Shown: one piece after another, positions 35,067 through 43,822 of the stretch
Layout of the letters: each line of letters begins with the position of its first letter
Numbering within the stretch: the stretch's first letter is position 1
Assembly: GCF_013363995.1 (NCBI RefSeq)
Contig: NZ_JABWGO010000005.1
Coordinates: 390,711-454,710 of the forward strand
Direction: 5' to 3'
Origin: Nonomuraea rhodomycinica
Lineage (GTDB): Bacteria; Actinomycetota; Actinomycetes; Streptosporangiales; Streptosporangiaceae
DNA: 64,000 nucleotides
The notes under the pieces: model-generated
Databases searched by the model: none
What the model was told of the DNA's origin: nothing
The model's input: only the letters and a program-made list of their open reading frames with translations
Position numbers and translations under genes: made by a program

Positions 35067-36590
35067 GTGCTACTGATCGACGTGGTGCGGGTCTCGGAGG
35101 CGGTGACGCGGACCTCGGCCCGCCTGGGCAAGATCGGCCATCTGGCCGAGCTGCTCGGCAGGGTGGGCCCCGGAGAGGCGGAGATCGCGATCTCCTACCT
35201 GTCCGGTGAGCTGCCCCAACGCCAGATCGGGGTCGGCTGGAGCACCCTCCGTGACCTGCCCCAGCCCAAGCTCGCCGCCACGGCCACGCTGGCCGGCGTC
35301 GACGAGCGGCTGAGCGCGATCAAGGCCGTGTCCGGTCAGGGCTCGCAGGCGGCGCGCAAGGGGCTGGTCGACGAGCTGTTCGCGGGGCTGACGAGCCAGG
35401 AGCAGGCGTTCATGCTGCGGCTGCTCAGCGGCGAGCTGCGGCAGGGCGCGCTCGACGGCGTGATGATCGAGGCGGTCGCCAAGGCGTCCGGCGCGCCGTC
35501 GCCCGACGTGCGGCGGGCGCTGACGCTGCGCGGCTCGCTGCCCGCCGTGGGCGCCGCGGCGCTCGCGGGCGGGGTGGAGGCGCTGCGCGGGTTCCGGCTG
35601 GAGGTGGGGCGGGCGGTCTCGCCCATGCTGGCCGGGAGCGCGCCCAACGTCGCCGCCGCCCTCGCCAAGGCGGGCGCGCCCGCCGCCCTGGAGTGGAAGC
35701 TCGACGGCGTGCGCGTGCAGGCCCACCGTTCCGACCGCGAGGTGAGGGTCTTCACCCGCACGCTCGACGACATCACCGCGCAGGTCCCCGAGCTGGCCGA
35801 GGCCGTGCTGGACCTCCCGGTGGACGACGTGGTGCTCGACGGCGAGGTGATCGCGCTGCGTCCCGACGGGCGGCCGCACCCGTTCCAGGTGACGGCGAGC
35901 CGCGCCACGAGCAAGCTCGACGTGGCGCGGCTGCGCGAGCAGACACCGCTCAGCGTGTTCTTCTTCGACGCGCTGCGGGTCGCCGGCGAGGACCTCCTCG
36001 ACCTGCCGTACGAGCGCCGGCAGGAGGCGCTGAGCCGCACGGTGCCGCCCGAGCTGCTGACGCCCCGGCTGGTCACGGCCGACGTGGCCGAGGCCGAGCG
36101 GTTCTTCGCCGACGTGGTCAGGGCCGGCCACGAGGGCCTGGTGGTCAAGTCGCTGTCCTCCCCCTACGCGGCCGGCCGCCGGGGCGCGGGGTGGGTGAAG
36201 GTCAAGCCGCGCCACACGCTCGACCTCGTCGTCCTGGCCGCCGAGTGGGGGCACGGGCGGCGCCAGGGCAAGCTGTCCAACCTGCACCTGGGCGCCCGCA
36301 ACCCGGAGGGCGGGTTCGTGATGCTCGGCAAGACGTTCAAGGGCCTGACCGACGAGCTGCTGGCCTGGCAGACCGAGCGGTTCCTGGAGCTGGCCGTCGG
36401 GCCGACCGACGCGTGGACGGTGACGCTGCGCCCCGAGCTGGTGGTGGAGATCGCCTTCGACGGGGTGCAGCGCTCGCCCCGCTACCCGGGCGGCATGGCG
36501 CTGCGCTTCGCCCGCGTCCTGCGCTACCGCCCCGACAAGCGGGCGGAGGACGCCGACACGGTGGAGACGGTCCGTTCCCTCATGCTGTGA
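35067..36590 (+). CDS. ligB: ATP-dependent DNA ligase, LigB type
   Basis: A 507-aa ATP-dependent ligase with a N-terminal DNA-binding domain (residues 1-195), the adenylation domain and an OB fold. The nucleotidyl-transferase lysine is in EWKLDGVRVQAHR (motif I). Further motifs are VLDGEVIAL (III), VFFFDAL (IIIa), EGLVVKSLSSPY (IV) and WVKVKP (V). It resembles mycobacterial LigB, a non-essential repair ligase beside the NAD-dependent LigA. GTG at 35067. CACCAT lies 7 nt upstream, so a leaderless start is possible. Confidence 0.92.
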   Translation: MLLIDVVRVSEAVTRTSARLGKIGHLAELLGRVGPGEAEIAISYLSGELPQRQIGVGWSTLRDLPQPKLAATATLAGVDERLSAIKAVSGQGSQAARKGLVDELFAGLTSQEQAFMLRLLSGELRQGALDGVMIEAVAKASGAPSPDVRRALTLRGSLPAVGAAALAGGVEALRGFRLEVGRAVSPMLAGSAPNVAAALAKAGAPAALEWKLDGVRVQAHRSDREVRVFTRTLDDITAQVPELAEAVLDLPVDDVVLDGEVIALRPDGRPHPFQVTASRATSKLDVARLREQTPLSVFFFDALRVAGEDLLDLPYERRQEALSRTVPPELLTPRLVTADVAEAERFFADVVRAGHEGLVVKSLSSPYAAGRRGAGWVKVKPRHTLDLVVLAAEWGHGRRQGKLSNLHLGARNPEGGFVMLGKTFKGLTDELLAWQTERFLELAVGPTDAWTVTLRPELVVEIAFDGVQRSPRYPGGMALRFARVLRYRPDKRAEDADTVETVRSLML

Positions 36591-36608
36591 CGCGCTCCCC
36601 GGCCGCCG

Positions 36609-37787
36609 TCACATGCCGGGGATGACCACATCGCCGGACCAGCCGCGGATGGCGTAGGTGCCGAGCTTGCGCACCTTGCCGGTGGTGACGTCGACGGCGT
36701 ACGCGGTCTCCCCCAGCCGGGGCGTCTCGCCCGGCTTCCAGCGGCTCTCGACGACCTGGCTGACCATCACCTCGGTGGGCCCGCGCCAGGACCCGATCCG
36801 CCACGGGGAGAACCCGGCGGGCGCGTCGCGGAACTTCACCCTGCGCAGCACCTCTCCGGTCGTCGCGTCCAGGGTGACGATCGTGTCGACGGGCCGCGAC
36901 TGGACGGTGGCGTCACGCGCCGCCCCAGGACTGTCCAGATAGGCCACGGTGCGCCCGTCGGGAGCCAGCGGGCTCAACGACTCCTCGAGGGAGCCGGTGA
37001 AGGGCCGCACCCGGCCGTCCTCCAGCAGGCCGTACCGGAGCCGGTCGTTCTCGACGATCACCCGGTCACCGCCGCGGGCCACGGTCATCGCCTGCCAGCC
37101 CTGCGGCACGTCCGTGACCCGGCCGGTCTCCATGTCGACGACGGCCCGCAGCCGGCCGTTCAGGACGAGGTAGCGGCCCTCGGGCGAGAGGGTGACGAAC
37201 GGCGCGTTCTTCACCATCTCCTGGTGCGACACGGTCTGCGGGCTGAGCCAGATCTGCCCGCTCGCCAGCTCCCGGACCGCGAACCTCTCGTCCTTGGGGC
37301 TGTAGTAGGCGATCCGGCGGCCGTCGGGGGTGATCATCAGGGGGGCGGCGGTGTTCATGTAGTTCGCCGTGGTCTGGTCGAGGTAGACGCCCGCCGCCTC
37401 GGGCACGCGGTACGTCCGGCCGTCGCGGGTCACCACCTTCCACTGCACGCAGTCCCGGCCGGCGAAGGAGCCCCCCTTGCCGGGACTCCACTTCTCCCCG
37501 CACCAGTCGTAGTAGGCGTAGCTGAGGGGGCCCACGCCGGAGGCGGGCAGCGTGCCCCTGTCCGCGGTCTCGTGGACGACCGTGGCCGTCCGGTCGCCCC
37601 GGACCTGGCCCTCCAGTCCGTACCAGGTGAACGTGCCGGCGAGGCACACCGCCAGGCCGCCCGCGGCGAGGGCGGTCCGGCGGCGACGGCGCGTCGCGCG
37701 GCCGGCGGCGACGGCGCGGCGCACGTCCACGGTCGTCGGCGGCTGCTCCTCGGCCGCCAGCGTGTCGAACAGGTCCTTGGTGTCCAT
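36609..37787 (-). CDS. Membrane-anchored beta-propeller protein, partner of SigE-type sigma factor
   Basis: A 392-aa protein. A short cytosolic segment (MDTKDLFDTLAAEEQPPTTVDVRRAVAAGRATRRRRR) is followed by one helix (ALAAGGLAVCLAGTFTWYG). The extracytoplasmic WD40/TolB-like region has repeated blades: MITPDGRRIAYYSPKDER, TLSPEGRYLVLNG and PLAPDGRTVAYLDS. The start overlaps the sigma factor stop by one base. The position and the short cytosolic N-terminus suggest an anti-sigma or sensor role. No zinc-binding HxxxCxxC motif is present, so this is not a ZAS anti-sigma factor. ATG at 37787. Confidence 0.72.
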   Translation of the reverse strand: MDTKDLFDTLAAEEQPPTTVDVRRAVAAGRATRRRRRTALAAGGLAVCLAGTFTWYGLEGQVRGDRTATVVHETADRGTLPASGVGPLSYAYYDWCGEKWSPGKGGSFAGRDCVQWKVVTRDGRTYRVPEAAGVYLDQTTANYMNTAAPLMITPDGRRIAYYSPKDERFAVRELASGQIWLSPQTVSHQEMVKNAPFVTLSPEGRYLVLNGRLRAVVDMETGRVTDVPQGWQAMTVARGGDRVIVENDRLRYGLLEDGRVRPFTGSLEESLSPLAPDGRTVAYLDSPGAARDATVQSRPVDTIVTLDATTGEVLRRVKFRDAPAGFSPWRIGSWRGPTEVMVSQVVESRWKPGETPRLGETAYAVDVTTGKVRKLGTYAIRGWSGDVVIPGM

Positions 37788-38311
37788 CAGCGCTCCTCCG
37801 TGTGCGTCAGGTGCCGGGGGGACTCGTGGGAGTAGGACGGCCCGAGCCGCGCGCGCAGGGCGGCCAGGCCGCGGGCGGTCTGGCTCTTGACGGTTCCGGT
37901 GCTGCACCCCAGCACGTGAGCGGTCTGCTCGACGCTCAGGTCGCAGTGGAAGCGCAGCACGAGCGTGGCCCGCTGGCGCGGCGGCACGGCCGCCAGGGCC
38001 CGGCGCAGGTCCATCGCGAGGTCATGGTTCTGGCGGGGGGCGGGGGCGGCGGGGGGCGCGTCGGTGACGCGTACGCGGGAGAACCAGCCGCCCCGCTGCT
38101 CGGCGAGGAAGACGCGCACGAGGATCACCCGGACGTAGGCGTCGAGGTCGTCGGCGGCGCGGGCCCGCCGCCACTTGACGTACAGCCGCGTGATGGCGCT
38201 CTGCACGAGGTCGTCGGCCCGGTGCCAGTCCTGGCACAGCAGGTACGCCACCCGGCGTAACCACGGCAGGCGCCCGCTCACGTAGGCGGTGTACTCGTCA
38301 TCGGGGTTCAT
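37787..38311 (-). CDS. SigE-family ECF RNA polymerase sigma factor
   Basis: A 174-aa sigma factor with sigma-2 (LPWLRRVAYLLCQDWHRADDLVQSAITRLYVKW) and sigma-4 (LAAVPPRQRATLVLRFHCDLSVEQTAHVLGCSTGTVKSQTARGLAALR). It belongs to the actinobacterial 'SigE family' (the SCO-type ECFs paired with large membrane proteins). ATG at 38311. It is translationally coupled to the membrane protein downstream. Its target promoters are not identifiable here. Confidence 0.92.
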   Translation of the reverse strand: MNPDDEYTAYVSGRLPWLRRVAYLLCQDWHRADDLVQSAITRLYVKWRRARAADDLDAYVRVILVRVFLAEQRGGWFSRVRVTDAPPAAPAPRQNHDLAMDLRRALAAVPPRQRATLVLRFHCDLSVEQTAHVLGCSTGTVKSQTARGLAALRARLGPSYSHESPRHLTHTEER

Positions 38312-38412
38312 CGGGCTCCCAGGGTGGTCCCGGGGGGATCGTTCTTCTCACGCCCACCTGATGCGCCGGGCCGGGCGGGCGGTTGCACCGTATCGGGCGT
38401 TCTTCAGACAGC

Positions 38413-38445
38413 CGCGCCCCCCGGCGAGCTGCCGGGGGGCGCGGA
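38413..38445 (-). terminator. Terminator stem after the DHA2 pump gene
   Basis: Perfect 14-bp arms (38413-38426 and 38432-38445) surround GAGCT. It lies about 70 bp after the pump stop on the minus strand and about 100 bp before the sigma factor start. No T tract is present. Confidence 0.65.
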
Positions 38446-38516
38446 GCCGTCGTCCGTGGAGGCACCGGACGAGCCGGGGGCGCGGGCCCGTGGTGGCCGC
38501 ATGGCGGCGCCGCCGG

Positions 38517-39911
38517 TCAGCGGGGCAGCGCCTGCACCAGGGCGGCGACCACGGCGTCCAGGGCGATCAGCAGGACGAGTCCCGCCGCGAAGGCGTGCGG
38601 CACCGTGCCGAGCGAGCCGTAGAAGACGAGGCCGACCAGCGCCACGCCGATCGCGCCGCCCGCCTGCTGAGCGGTGCTCAGGACGCCGGACGCCGCGGCG
38701 GCGTCGGCGCCGGCCACGCCGTTCAGCGCCAGGGCCGGCAGCGGGGCCATGACCAGCCCCATCCCGGCGCCGGCGATCACCAGGCCGGGGATGACCCAGC
38801 CGACGGGGCCGTGCTCGCCGAGGGCGGTGACGGTCGCGGCGAGGATCGCGTACCCGAGCGCCATGGTGAGCGCGCCGGCCGCGACGACCTGCCGGCCGAG
38901 CAGGGCCGCGACGCGAGCTGCCCGGGTCGAGGACAGGAAGTAGCCGAGGCCGAGCGGAAGGAAGATCAGCCCGGAGTCCAGGGCGCCCAGCCCGCGCCCG
39001 TTCTGCAGGTAGAGGGCGAGGATCAGGAAGAACGAGCCCATCGTCATGGCGTGCAGCAGGCCCACGCCCACGCCCGCGGTGAACGAGCGGTTCAGGAACA
39101 GCGCCGGGTTCACCAGGGGCACCGCGATCCGGCGCTGGCGCAGCGCGAACACCGCCAGCAGGACGACCGCCGCGCCGAGGCACAGCCAGGTCCACGCCGG
39201 CCAGCCCTGCTCGCGCCCCTGCACGAGCGGGTACACGATCGCGACCAGGCCGAGCGAGACCAGCACCGTGCCGGCCAGGTCCAGCCGCGCGCCGGCCGCG
39301 GCGCGGGACTCGGGGACGAGCCGGGGGATCAGCGCCAGCGCGAGCGCGCCCACCGGCACGTTGATCAGGAAGATGGTGCGCCAGCCCAGCCCGGCGACGT
39401 CGGCGTTGATCAGCACGCCGCCGATGAGCTGGCCGAACACGCCGCCGAAGCCCATGGCGACGCCGTAGGCGTTGAACGCCCTGGCCCGGCGCTCGCCGGT
39501 GTAGGCGGTGTTGACGATGGCCAGGACCTGCGGCATCAGCAGCGCGGCGCCGACACCCTGGGCGATCCGCGCGCCGATCAGGACCCCGGCGGTGGGAGCC
39601 GCCCCGCACGCCGCCGAGGCCAGCGTGAAGAAGGCCAGGCCGGCGGCGAACATCCGCCGCCGGCCGTACAGGTCGCCCAGCCGCCCGGCGGTGATCAGCC
39701 CGGCGGCCAGCGCGACGCCGAACCCGGCGACGACGAACTGGATCTGGGCGGGCGTGGCGTTCAGGTCGCGCTGGAGGGCGGGGATCGCGACGTTGACGAC
39801 GAAGAAGTCGAGGGTGGTGATGAAGACTCCGGCGAGGAGGACCAGCAGGGTGCCCCAGCCGGGAACCGCCGCCCGTACGGGGGCGAGCACGGGTGCCTTG
39901 ACGGCGGACAT
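38517..39911 (-). CDS. MFS drug-efflux transporter (DHA2, 14 helices)
   Basis: A 464-aa major-facilitator protein with about 14 predicted helices. The N-terminal TTLDFFVVNVAIPALQRDL and the loop GRLGDLYGRRRMF (motif A) are DHA2 signatures, and GVGAALLMPQVLAIV contains motif C-like glycines. Such proteins export drugs or secondary metabolites by proton antiport. ATG at 39911 has a perfect AGGAGG. No regulator is adjacent, and a 490-bp gap separates it from the RlpA-like gene. Confidence 0.92.
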   Translation of the reverse strand: MSAVKAPVLAPVRAAVPGWGTLLVLLAGVFITTLDFFVVNVAIPALQRDLNATPAQIQFVVAGFGVALAAGLITAGRLGDLYGRRRMFAAGLAFFTLASAACGAAPTAGVLIGARIAQGVGAALLMPQVLAIVNTAYTGERRARAFNAYGVAMGFGGVFGQLIGGVLINADVAGLGWRTIFLINVPVGALALALIPRLVPESRAAAGARLDLAGTVLVSLGLVAIVYPLVQGREQGWPAWTWLCLGAAVVLLAVFALRQRRIAVPLVNPALFLNRSFTAGVGVGLLHAMTMGSFFLILALYLQNGRGLGALDSGLIFLPLGLGYFLSSTRAARVAALLGRQVVAAGALTMALGYAILAATVTALGEHGPVGWVIPGLVIAGAGMGLVMAPLPALALNGVAGADAAAASGVLSTAQQAGGAIGVALVGLVFYGSLGTVPHAFAAGLVLLIALDAVVAALVQALPR

Positions 39912-40404
39912 GGTCGTTCCTCCTGCTTCTGCCTGGTGCCGGCTGCCTGCGCCGGCCGCTTGCGTGATCGACGATGACGCGTGCGGCGGTGTCGCGGCAA
40001 TGACGCGGGAGGTAATGGCGGAGATGACGTGCCGGGTCATGGAACGGCGGCTCTTTGTCGCGTCTCGGCCATGTCCGTACGAGATCAAGATGCAAGATCA
40101 ATAGCGAAGATCTCTCGAAATGACGGATCAAGAAATCACAGAAGGCAAGAAAAGATCAAAAAGCGCCCTATCTGCGCATATGGCCATGATCGCCACTTCA
40201 CACCAAACTTGACCGCAGAGTGGGATATATCACTCAAGGTCACATTAACTTGCCTTTACCTGGCTTTGGTCGCATATCTTCGTCCACGCCGCGGAGCTCA
40301 CCGCCCCGCCCGCGGGATAGGCCCGACGTGTGTGCGCCCCCTGACCCCCCATCCCCCGTCTGGCCCTTCCCTGTCCTGTCCCCTACCTAGGACCGTGGTT
40401 CCCC
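39912..40404. other. 493-bp intergenic region with an AT-rich centre
   Basis: The stretch 40080-40280 is far richer in A and T than the rest of the window. It holds plus-strand promoter-like elements, including TTGACC at 40209 and TTGCCT (40250) plus CATATC (40273) with a 17-nt spacer. The second half is a C-rich leader. I looked for a c-di-AMP riboswitch, as found before actinobacterial cell-wall genes, and did not recognise one. No convincing ORF is present. Confidence 0.5.
40250..40278 (+). promoter_or_regulatory. Candidate promoter of the RlpA-like gene
   Basis: TTGCCT, a 17-nt spacer, and CATATC. Transcription would start near 40285, giving a leader of about 120 nt. Confidence 0.4.
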
Positions 40405-41202
40405 TTGGGTCAGCACTCCCAGAAGCCCGCCTCCCAGCACCCCCGGAATTCCTCCCAGCACCCCGGGAAGCCCTCCTCCCGCCACCCCCTGAGCCGGTTG
40501 ACGGCTCCCGGCAGGCGCCGCTGGACCACCGTGGCCGCCGGCGCCGCCCTCCTGGCCGCCGCGTCCACCACCGCCTGGGCCGTCTCCGACGACGAACCGC
40601 CCACCGCCCCGGCCCTCGCCTCCGGCGTCTCCCCCGTCACGACGACGACCACCCCCGCCGTCACCACGCCGACCTTGGCCCTTCGTACCGCGGCCGCCCC
40701 CGTCCCGGCCACGACGCCGTCGTCCACGCCGGAGACCGCCCGTACGTCCGCGGCCCGGCCCCCGGCCCCCGCCGAGCCCGCCACCGAGGCGAAGCCGAGA
40801 ACCGCCGCGGCGAAGCCGAGGACCGCCGCGGCCCCCGTCGCGGCGGCCAGGACCAGGACCGCCAAGGCCCGCACCGCGACGGCCGCCAAGCACACGGCCA
40901 AGAAGCAGAAGGTCGTGGCCTCGGGCACCTGCGGCGCCTCCTACTACGCCGAGGGCCGGATGACGGCCAGCGGCGAGCGGTTCAACCCGTCGGCGATGAC
41001 CGCCGCCCACAAGACGCTCCCCCTGGGCAGCCGGGTCCGCGTCACCAACCCGCGCAACGGCGACTCGGTCACGGTGCGCATCAACGACCGCGGCCCGTAC
41101 GTGGGGGGTCGCTGCCTCGACCTGTCCCGCGCCGCCTTCGCCGCCATCGGCGACATCGGGGCGGGCGTGATGCGGGTCAAGTACGAGGTCCTGGCCCGCT
41201 GA
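40405..41202 (+). CDS. RlpA-like double-psi beta-barrel protein, secreted
   Basis: A 265-aa exported protein. A basic N-terminus with short Gln/His/Pro repeats precedes a membrane helix/signal (WTTVAAGAALLAAASTTAWA). A long Thr/Ala/Pro/Lys-rich linker follows. The C-terminal DPBB domain (about 170-265) has GTCGASYYAEGRMTASGERFNPSAMTAAHKTLPLGSRVRVTN and INDRGPYVGGRCLDLSRAAF, with the catalytic-type Asp. RlpA proteins act on or bind peptidoglycan. The start is uncertain: TTG at 40405 is the longest, and TTG at 40497 would place the start 12 residues before the helix. Confidence 0.82.
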   Translation: MGQHSQKPASQHPRNSSQHPGKPSSRHPLSRLTAPGRRRWTTVAAGAALLAAASTTAWAVSDDEPPTAPALASGVSPVTTTTTPAVTTPTLALRTAAAPVPATTPSSTPETARTSAARPPAPAEPATEAKPRTAAAKPRTAAAPVAAARTRTAKARTATAAKHTAKKQKVVASGTCGASYYAEGRMTASGERFNPSAMTAAHKTLPLGSRVRVTNPRNGDSVTVRINDRGPYVGGRCLDLSRAAFAAIGDIGAGVMRVKYEVLAR

Positions 41203-41280
41203 CGCCTCCGGCCGCCGTACAGGCGCCGCATGACCAGGTGACGCCCGCGAACGCCGGCCGCCTCACCCCCCAGCGGCGGG

Positions 41281-41877
41281 CTACTTCACCATCCGCAGCG
41301 TCAGCGGGTACCGGAACGCGCCGTGCGACAGGGCCGAGATGCCGCCCACCACCGACAGGACGAACGCCGCCACCCAGATCACCGGGACGAGCACGATGCC
41401 GACGAACGTCAACGGCAGCAGGATCGTCGCCCCGAGCAGGGTCAGCTGGAAGTTCAGCGCCTCCACCGCGTGGCTCCGGATGTACGGGGACGTCTTGCCC
41501 GCGGTGAGCATGAGCAGGAGCGGCCCGATGACGGGGAAGCCGAACACCGCGAGCAGGTGGGCGGCCGACGCGCCGAGGCGTTCGGCGCCGTCCGTCGGCA
41601 CCTGCGGGCGCGCCGGCGCGGACACCTGGGGTCGCGCCATGGGCACGGCCTGCGGGCCGTACAGCTCGGTCATGATGGGCATCAGGTCGCCGTGCGTGCG
41701 CGCGGTCATAGCGCGCTCCAGGCGCTCGTCGAACTCCAACTTGTCGAAACGGCCCTCCGCGTAGGCCGTCTTCACGTGTTCGACGACGTGCTCACGGTCC
41801 TGGTGGGTGACGCGCAGGTGTGCCGGCGGCACCTGTCCCGGGCCCGGGGGGGTGGGTACCCCAGCCATGGCGACCAT
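41281..41877 (-). CDS. DUF1707 and DUF4870 domain membrane protein
   Basis: A 198-aa protein. The N-terminal DUF1707 region reads LRVTHQDREHVVEHVKTAYAEGRFDKLEFDERLERAMTARTHGDL, a short domain common at the head of actinobacterial membrane proteins. The C-terminal half is DUF4870 with three helices (AHLLAVFGFPVIGPLLLML, ALNFQLTLLGATILLPLTFVGIVLV, IWVAAFVLSVVGGISAL). Function unknown. ATG at 41877 has AAAGGAGAGG upstream. Confidence 0.88.
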   Translation of the reverse strand: MVAMAGVPTPPGPGQVPPAHLRVTHQDREHVVEHVKTAYAEGRFDKLEFDERLERAMTARTHGDLMPIMTELYGPQAVPMARPQVSAPARPQVPTDGAERLGASAAHLLAVFGFPVIGPLLLMLTAGKTSPYIRSHAVEALNFQLTLLGATILLPLTFVGIVLVPVIWVAAFVLSVVGGISALSHGAFRYPLTLRMVK

Positions 41878-42010
41878 GCCTCTCCTTTGGATCGAGCTGT
41901 CATCGTCAATACTGCTGCGTTCCGGATTTGGCCGCCATCGGGAAAATCCCGGATGTGTCCCCTAGATCAGCCCCGACGCGCCGGTCGCTTCGACGGTATA
42001 AAAAGGATCC

Positions 42011-42355
42011 ATGAGATGGCGAGACCGCTATGGCATCCGGCGGCTGCGCGGTTCCAGGGTCGCGAAGTTCGACCGCGAGGCGACGGACGCCGACATCGAG
42101 GCGCTCATCGCCTTCGCCCGGTCGCGGCGCGGCGTCGAGTTCTACGTCGAGCCGGAGACGTTCGCCACGGACACCACGGCCGTCGCGGTGGCCGACGACG
42201 GCGAGTGGACGCGGCGCCGGGTCGGTTCCCCGGGGGTCATCCACAAGGTGGCCCGGGATCTCGCGCTCCCGGTGTACGACGTCCAGCTCACGGGCTATCC
42301 GCCGCGCATGCGGGCGTACAACGAACGCCGTCGTCGCGAACAGGACGGCGTCTGA
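42011..42355 (+). CDS. Conserved actinobacterial hypothetical protein
   Basis: A 114-aa basic protein beginning MRWRDRYGIRRLRGSRVAKF, with VEFYVEPETFATDTTAVAVADDGEWTRRRV in the middle. I recognise it as a recurrent actinobacterial family without known function. The size and the lack of helices suggest a small soluble fold. ATG at 42011. Confidence 0.7.
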   Translation: MRWRDRYGIRRLRGSRVAKFDREATDADIEALIAFARSRRGVEFYVEPETFATDTTAVAVADDGEWTRRRVGSPGVIHKVARDLALPVYDVQLTGYPPRMRAYNERRRREQDGV

Positions 42356-42482
42356 CCGGAAAGCGCCACACTAATCCGGACATGCGCCTTTCTTCATTAT
42401 TTGCCCCCTTTCAGCGTTTTGAGCTCATTGCGCTTTCTGGGGGGATCGGCGCCGCGGTTGAGCCCTTTCGTACCATGTCAGC

Positions 42483-42926
42483 ATGGTGATCCAGGAACGG
42501 CTCCCCGCCGACGGCGAGCTGGCGAGACTGCTCGGGGCGGCGTTCCAGGAGCTGGTGGACCGCTACGGGCCGGAGGGCCGCTCGCAGGTCGCCCCGGACG
42601 CCCGGTTCCTCGTCGCCACGGTCGAGGAGCGGGCGGTGGGGTGCGGCTGCGTGCAGCCTCTCGCCGCGGACACGGGTGAGCTCAAGCGCATGTACGTGAC
42701 GCCGGAGCATCGTGGGCGCGGGGTCGCTCGGGCGCTGCTCGCGGCCCTGGAGGAACTGGCCCTCGAGCTGGGCTACCGGCGCCTGCGGCTGGCGACGGGG
42801 GTGTTGCAGCCCGAGGCGATCTCGCTGTACGAGAGCAGCGGGTACGGGTTGACGGAGCCGTACGGGAAGTATGTGAACGCGCCGCTGACCCGCTGCTACG
42901 AGAAGACCCTGGCGCCGGCCGGCTGA
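42483..42926 (+). CDS. GNAT-family N-acetyltransferase
   Basis: A 147-aa acyl-CoA-dependent acetyltransferase. Motif A is LKRMYVTPEHRGRGVARALLAALEELALELG, with the RGRGVA pyrophosphate loop. Motif B is seen in EAISLYESSGYGLTEPYG. The acceptor is unknown. ATG at 42483. The stop lies about 70 bp before the first 8-bp repeat array. Confidence 0.88.
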   Translation: MVIQERLPADGELARLLGAAFQELVDRYGPEGRSQVAPDARFLVATVEERAVGCGCVQPLAADTGELKRMYVTPEHRGRGVARALLAALEELALELGYRRLRLATGVLQPEAISLYESSGYGLTEPYGKYVNAPLTRCYEKTLAPAG

Positions 42927-42994
42927 GAACACCACCCGGCGGCGCCGCCCACCGACCACCCAACGCCGACCCGCCTCAGCAATCCCAGCGGCCC

Positions 42995-43066
42995 GGCGCA
43001 TCGGCGGGTCGGCGCATCGGCGCATCGGCGGATCGGCGCATCGGCGGATCGGCGGATCGGCGGATC
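42995..43066. repeat. 8-bp tandem array A, nine units
   Basis: Nine successive 8-mers of the form GGCGCATC, GGCGGATC or GGCGGGTC. The unit length is not a multiple of three, so this is not a protein repeat. It lies between the acetyltransferase and the VOC gene. Confidence 0.95.
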
Positions 43067-43145
43067 GGCGGGGGCCGGCGCCGTCGCCGTGGACACCGCC
43101 GGCGGCCCGCCCATCGTCGCCGTCACCCACGTGACCAGCGACCAC

Positions 43146-43196
43146 GCGAGTGACCGGCGGACCGGCGGACCGGCGAACCATGCGAGTGACCGGCGG
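43146..43196. repeat. 15-bp direct repeat between the two arrays
   Basis: GCGAGTGACCGGCGG occurs at 43146-43160 and 43182-43196. Nine-base GGCGGACC-type repeats lie between. Confidence 0.7.
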
Positions 43197-43271
43197 GTCG
43201 GCGGGTCGGCGGGTCGGCGGGTCGGCGGGTCGGCGGGTCGGCGGGTCGGCGGGTCGGCGGGTCGGCGGGTC
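43192..43271. repeat. 8-bp tandem array B, ten perfect units
   Basis: Ten exact copies of GGCGGGTC. The unit is a one-base variant of array A. The perfect identity suggests recent expansion by slippage, and the copy number may vary between strains. Confidence 0.97.
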
Positions 43272-43372
43272 GGCGGAAGATGGTCGCACGGCCCCGACGG
43301 CGTCCACCCTTGAAATGCTGGTGAAAGCCTCGTCCGAGGCGCCGGGTTGAACGGGTGACGCTTGCCCGTCGC

Positions 43373-43378
43373 TACTCT
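43373..43378 (+). promoter_or_regulatory. -10 box TACTCT of the VOC gene
   Basis: TACTCT is followed by 7 nt and ATG at 43386, so a leaderless message is likely. Confidence 0.45.
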
Positions 43379-43385
43379 GACCGTC

Positions 43386-43778
43386 ATGCGCGTACGCCTG
43401 AACCAGATCGTGGTGGATTGCCGGGACCCGCGAAGCTTGGTGCGATTCTGGGCGGCCCTCCTTGGCGGCGACCCGGTGGACCGCGCCCGCGGCTGGTCCC
43501 ATGTCGAACCCCCTGAGGGCGTACGGCTGGCGTTCCAACCGGTCGCCGAGGACAAAGCCGTGAAGAACCGGCTGCACCTCGACATCGAGGTCGACGCAAT
43601 CGAGCCGGCCACCGCCCACGCGCTGCGACTGGGCGCCACGCGGATCGGCGAGACGGTCACTGACGACAAAGGTTCCTTTCAGGTCATGGCCGACCCAGAG
43701 GGCAACGAGTTCTGCTTCGTCTGCGATCACGCCACCACCGCTGATCCAAGCCTCCCTCGACCACCCGGCCTTCGGTAG
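43386..43778 (+). CDS. VOC-family (glyoxalase/bleomycin-resistance-like) protein
   Basis: A 130-aa protein with one extended betaalphabetabetabeta-type VOC unit. VRLNQIVVDCRDPRSLVRFWAALLGGDPV opens it and VMADPEGNEFCFV closes it, giving the usual metal-ligand Glu near the end. HLDIEVDAIE supplies the His. The function is probably small-molecule binding or metal-dependent conversion, unassigned. ATG at 43386 is preferred; TTG at 43362 is possible. Confidence 0.85.
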   Translation: MRVRLNQIVVDCRDPRSLVRFWAALLGGDPVDRARGWSHVEPPEGVRLAFQPVAEDKAVKNRLHLDIEVDAIEPATAHALRLGATRIGETVTDDKGSFQVMADPEGNEFCFVCDHATTADPSLPRPPGLR

Positions 43779-43796
43779 GGGGGCCAAAACCCCAGC

Positions 43797-43822
43797 GTCA
43801 AAAGACTTGACTGGGTCAAGTC
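43797..43822 (-). terminator. Terminator or operator: 8-bp inverted repeat with T tract
   Basis: GACTTGAC, TGG, GTCAAGTC is a perfect inverted repeat. On the minus strand it is followed by TTTTG, so it could end the hemerythrin transcript about 110 nt after its stop. The palindrome TTGACTNNNTCAA could also bind a regulator, but it lies between convergent 3' ends. Confidence 0.55.

Noticed and set aside
40280..40404. c-di-AMP riboswitch before the RlpA-like gene
   Set aside because: This leader type is known before actinobacterial cell-wall genes, but the conserved sequence blocks are not recognisable here.
42995..43271. Repeat arrays as CRISPR or as a replication origin
   Set aside because: Eight-base contiguous units without spacers. 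No initiator gene, no DnaA-box-like TTATCCACA and no AT-rich unwinding region.
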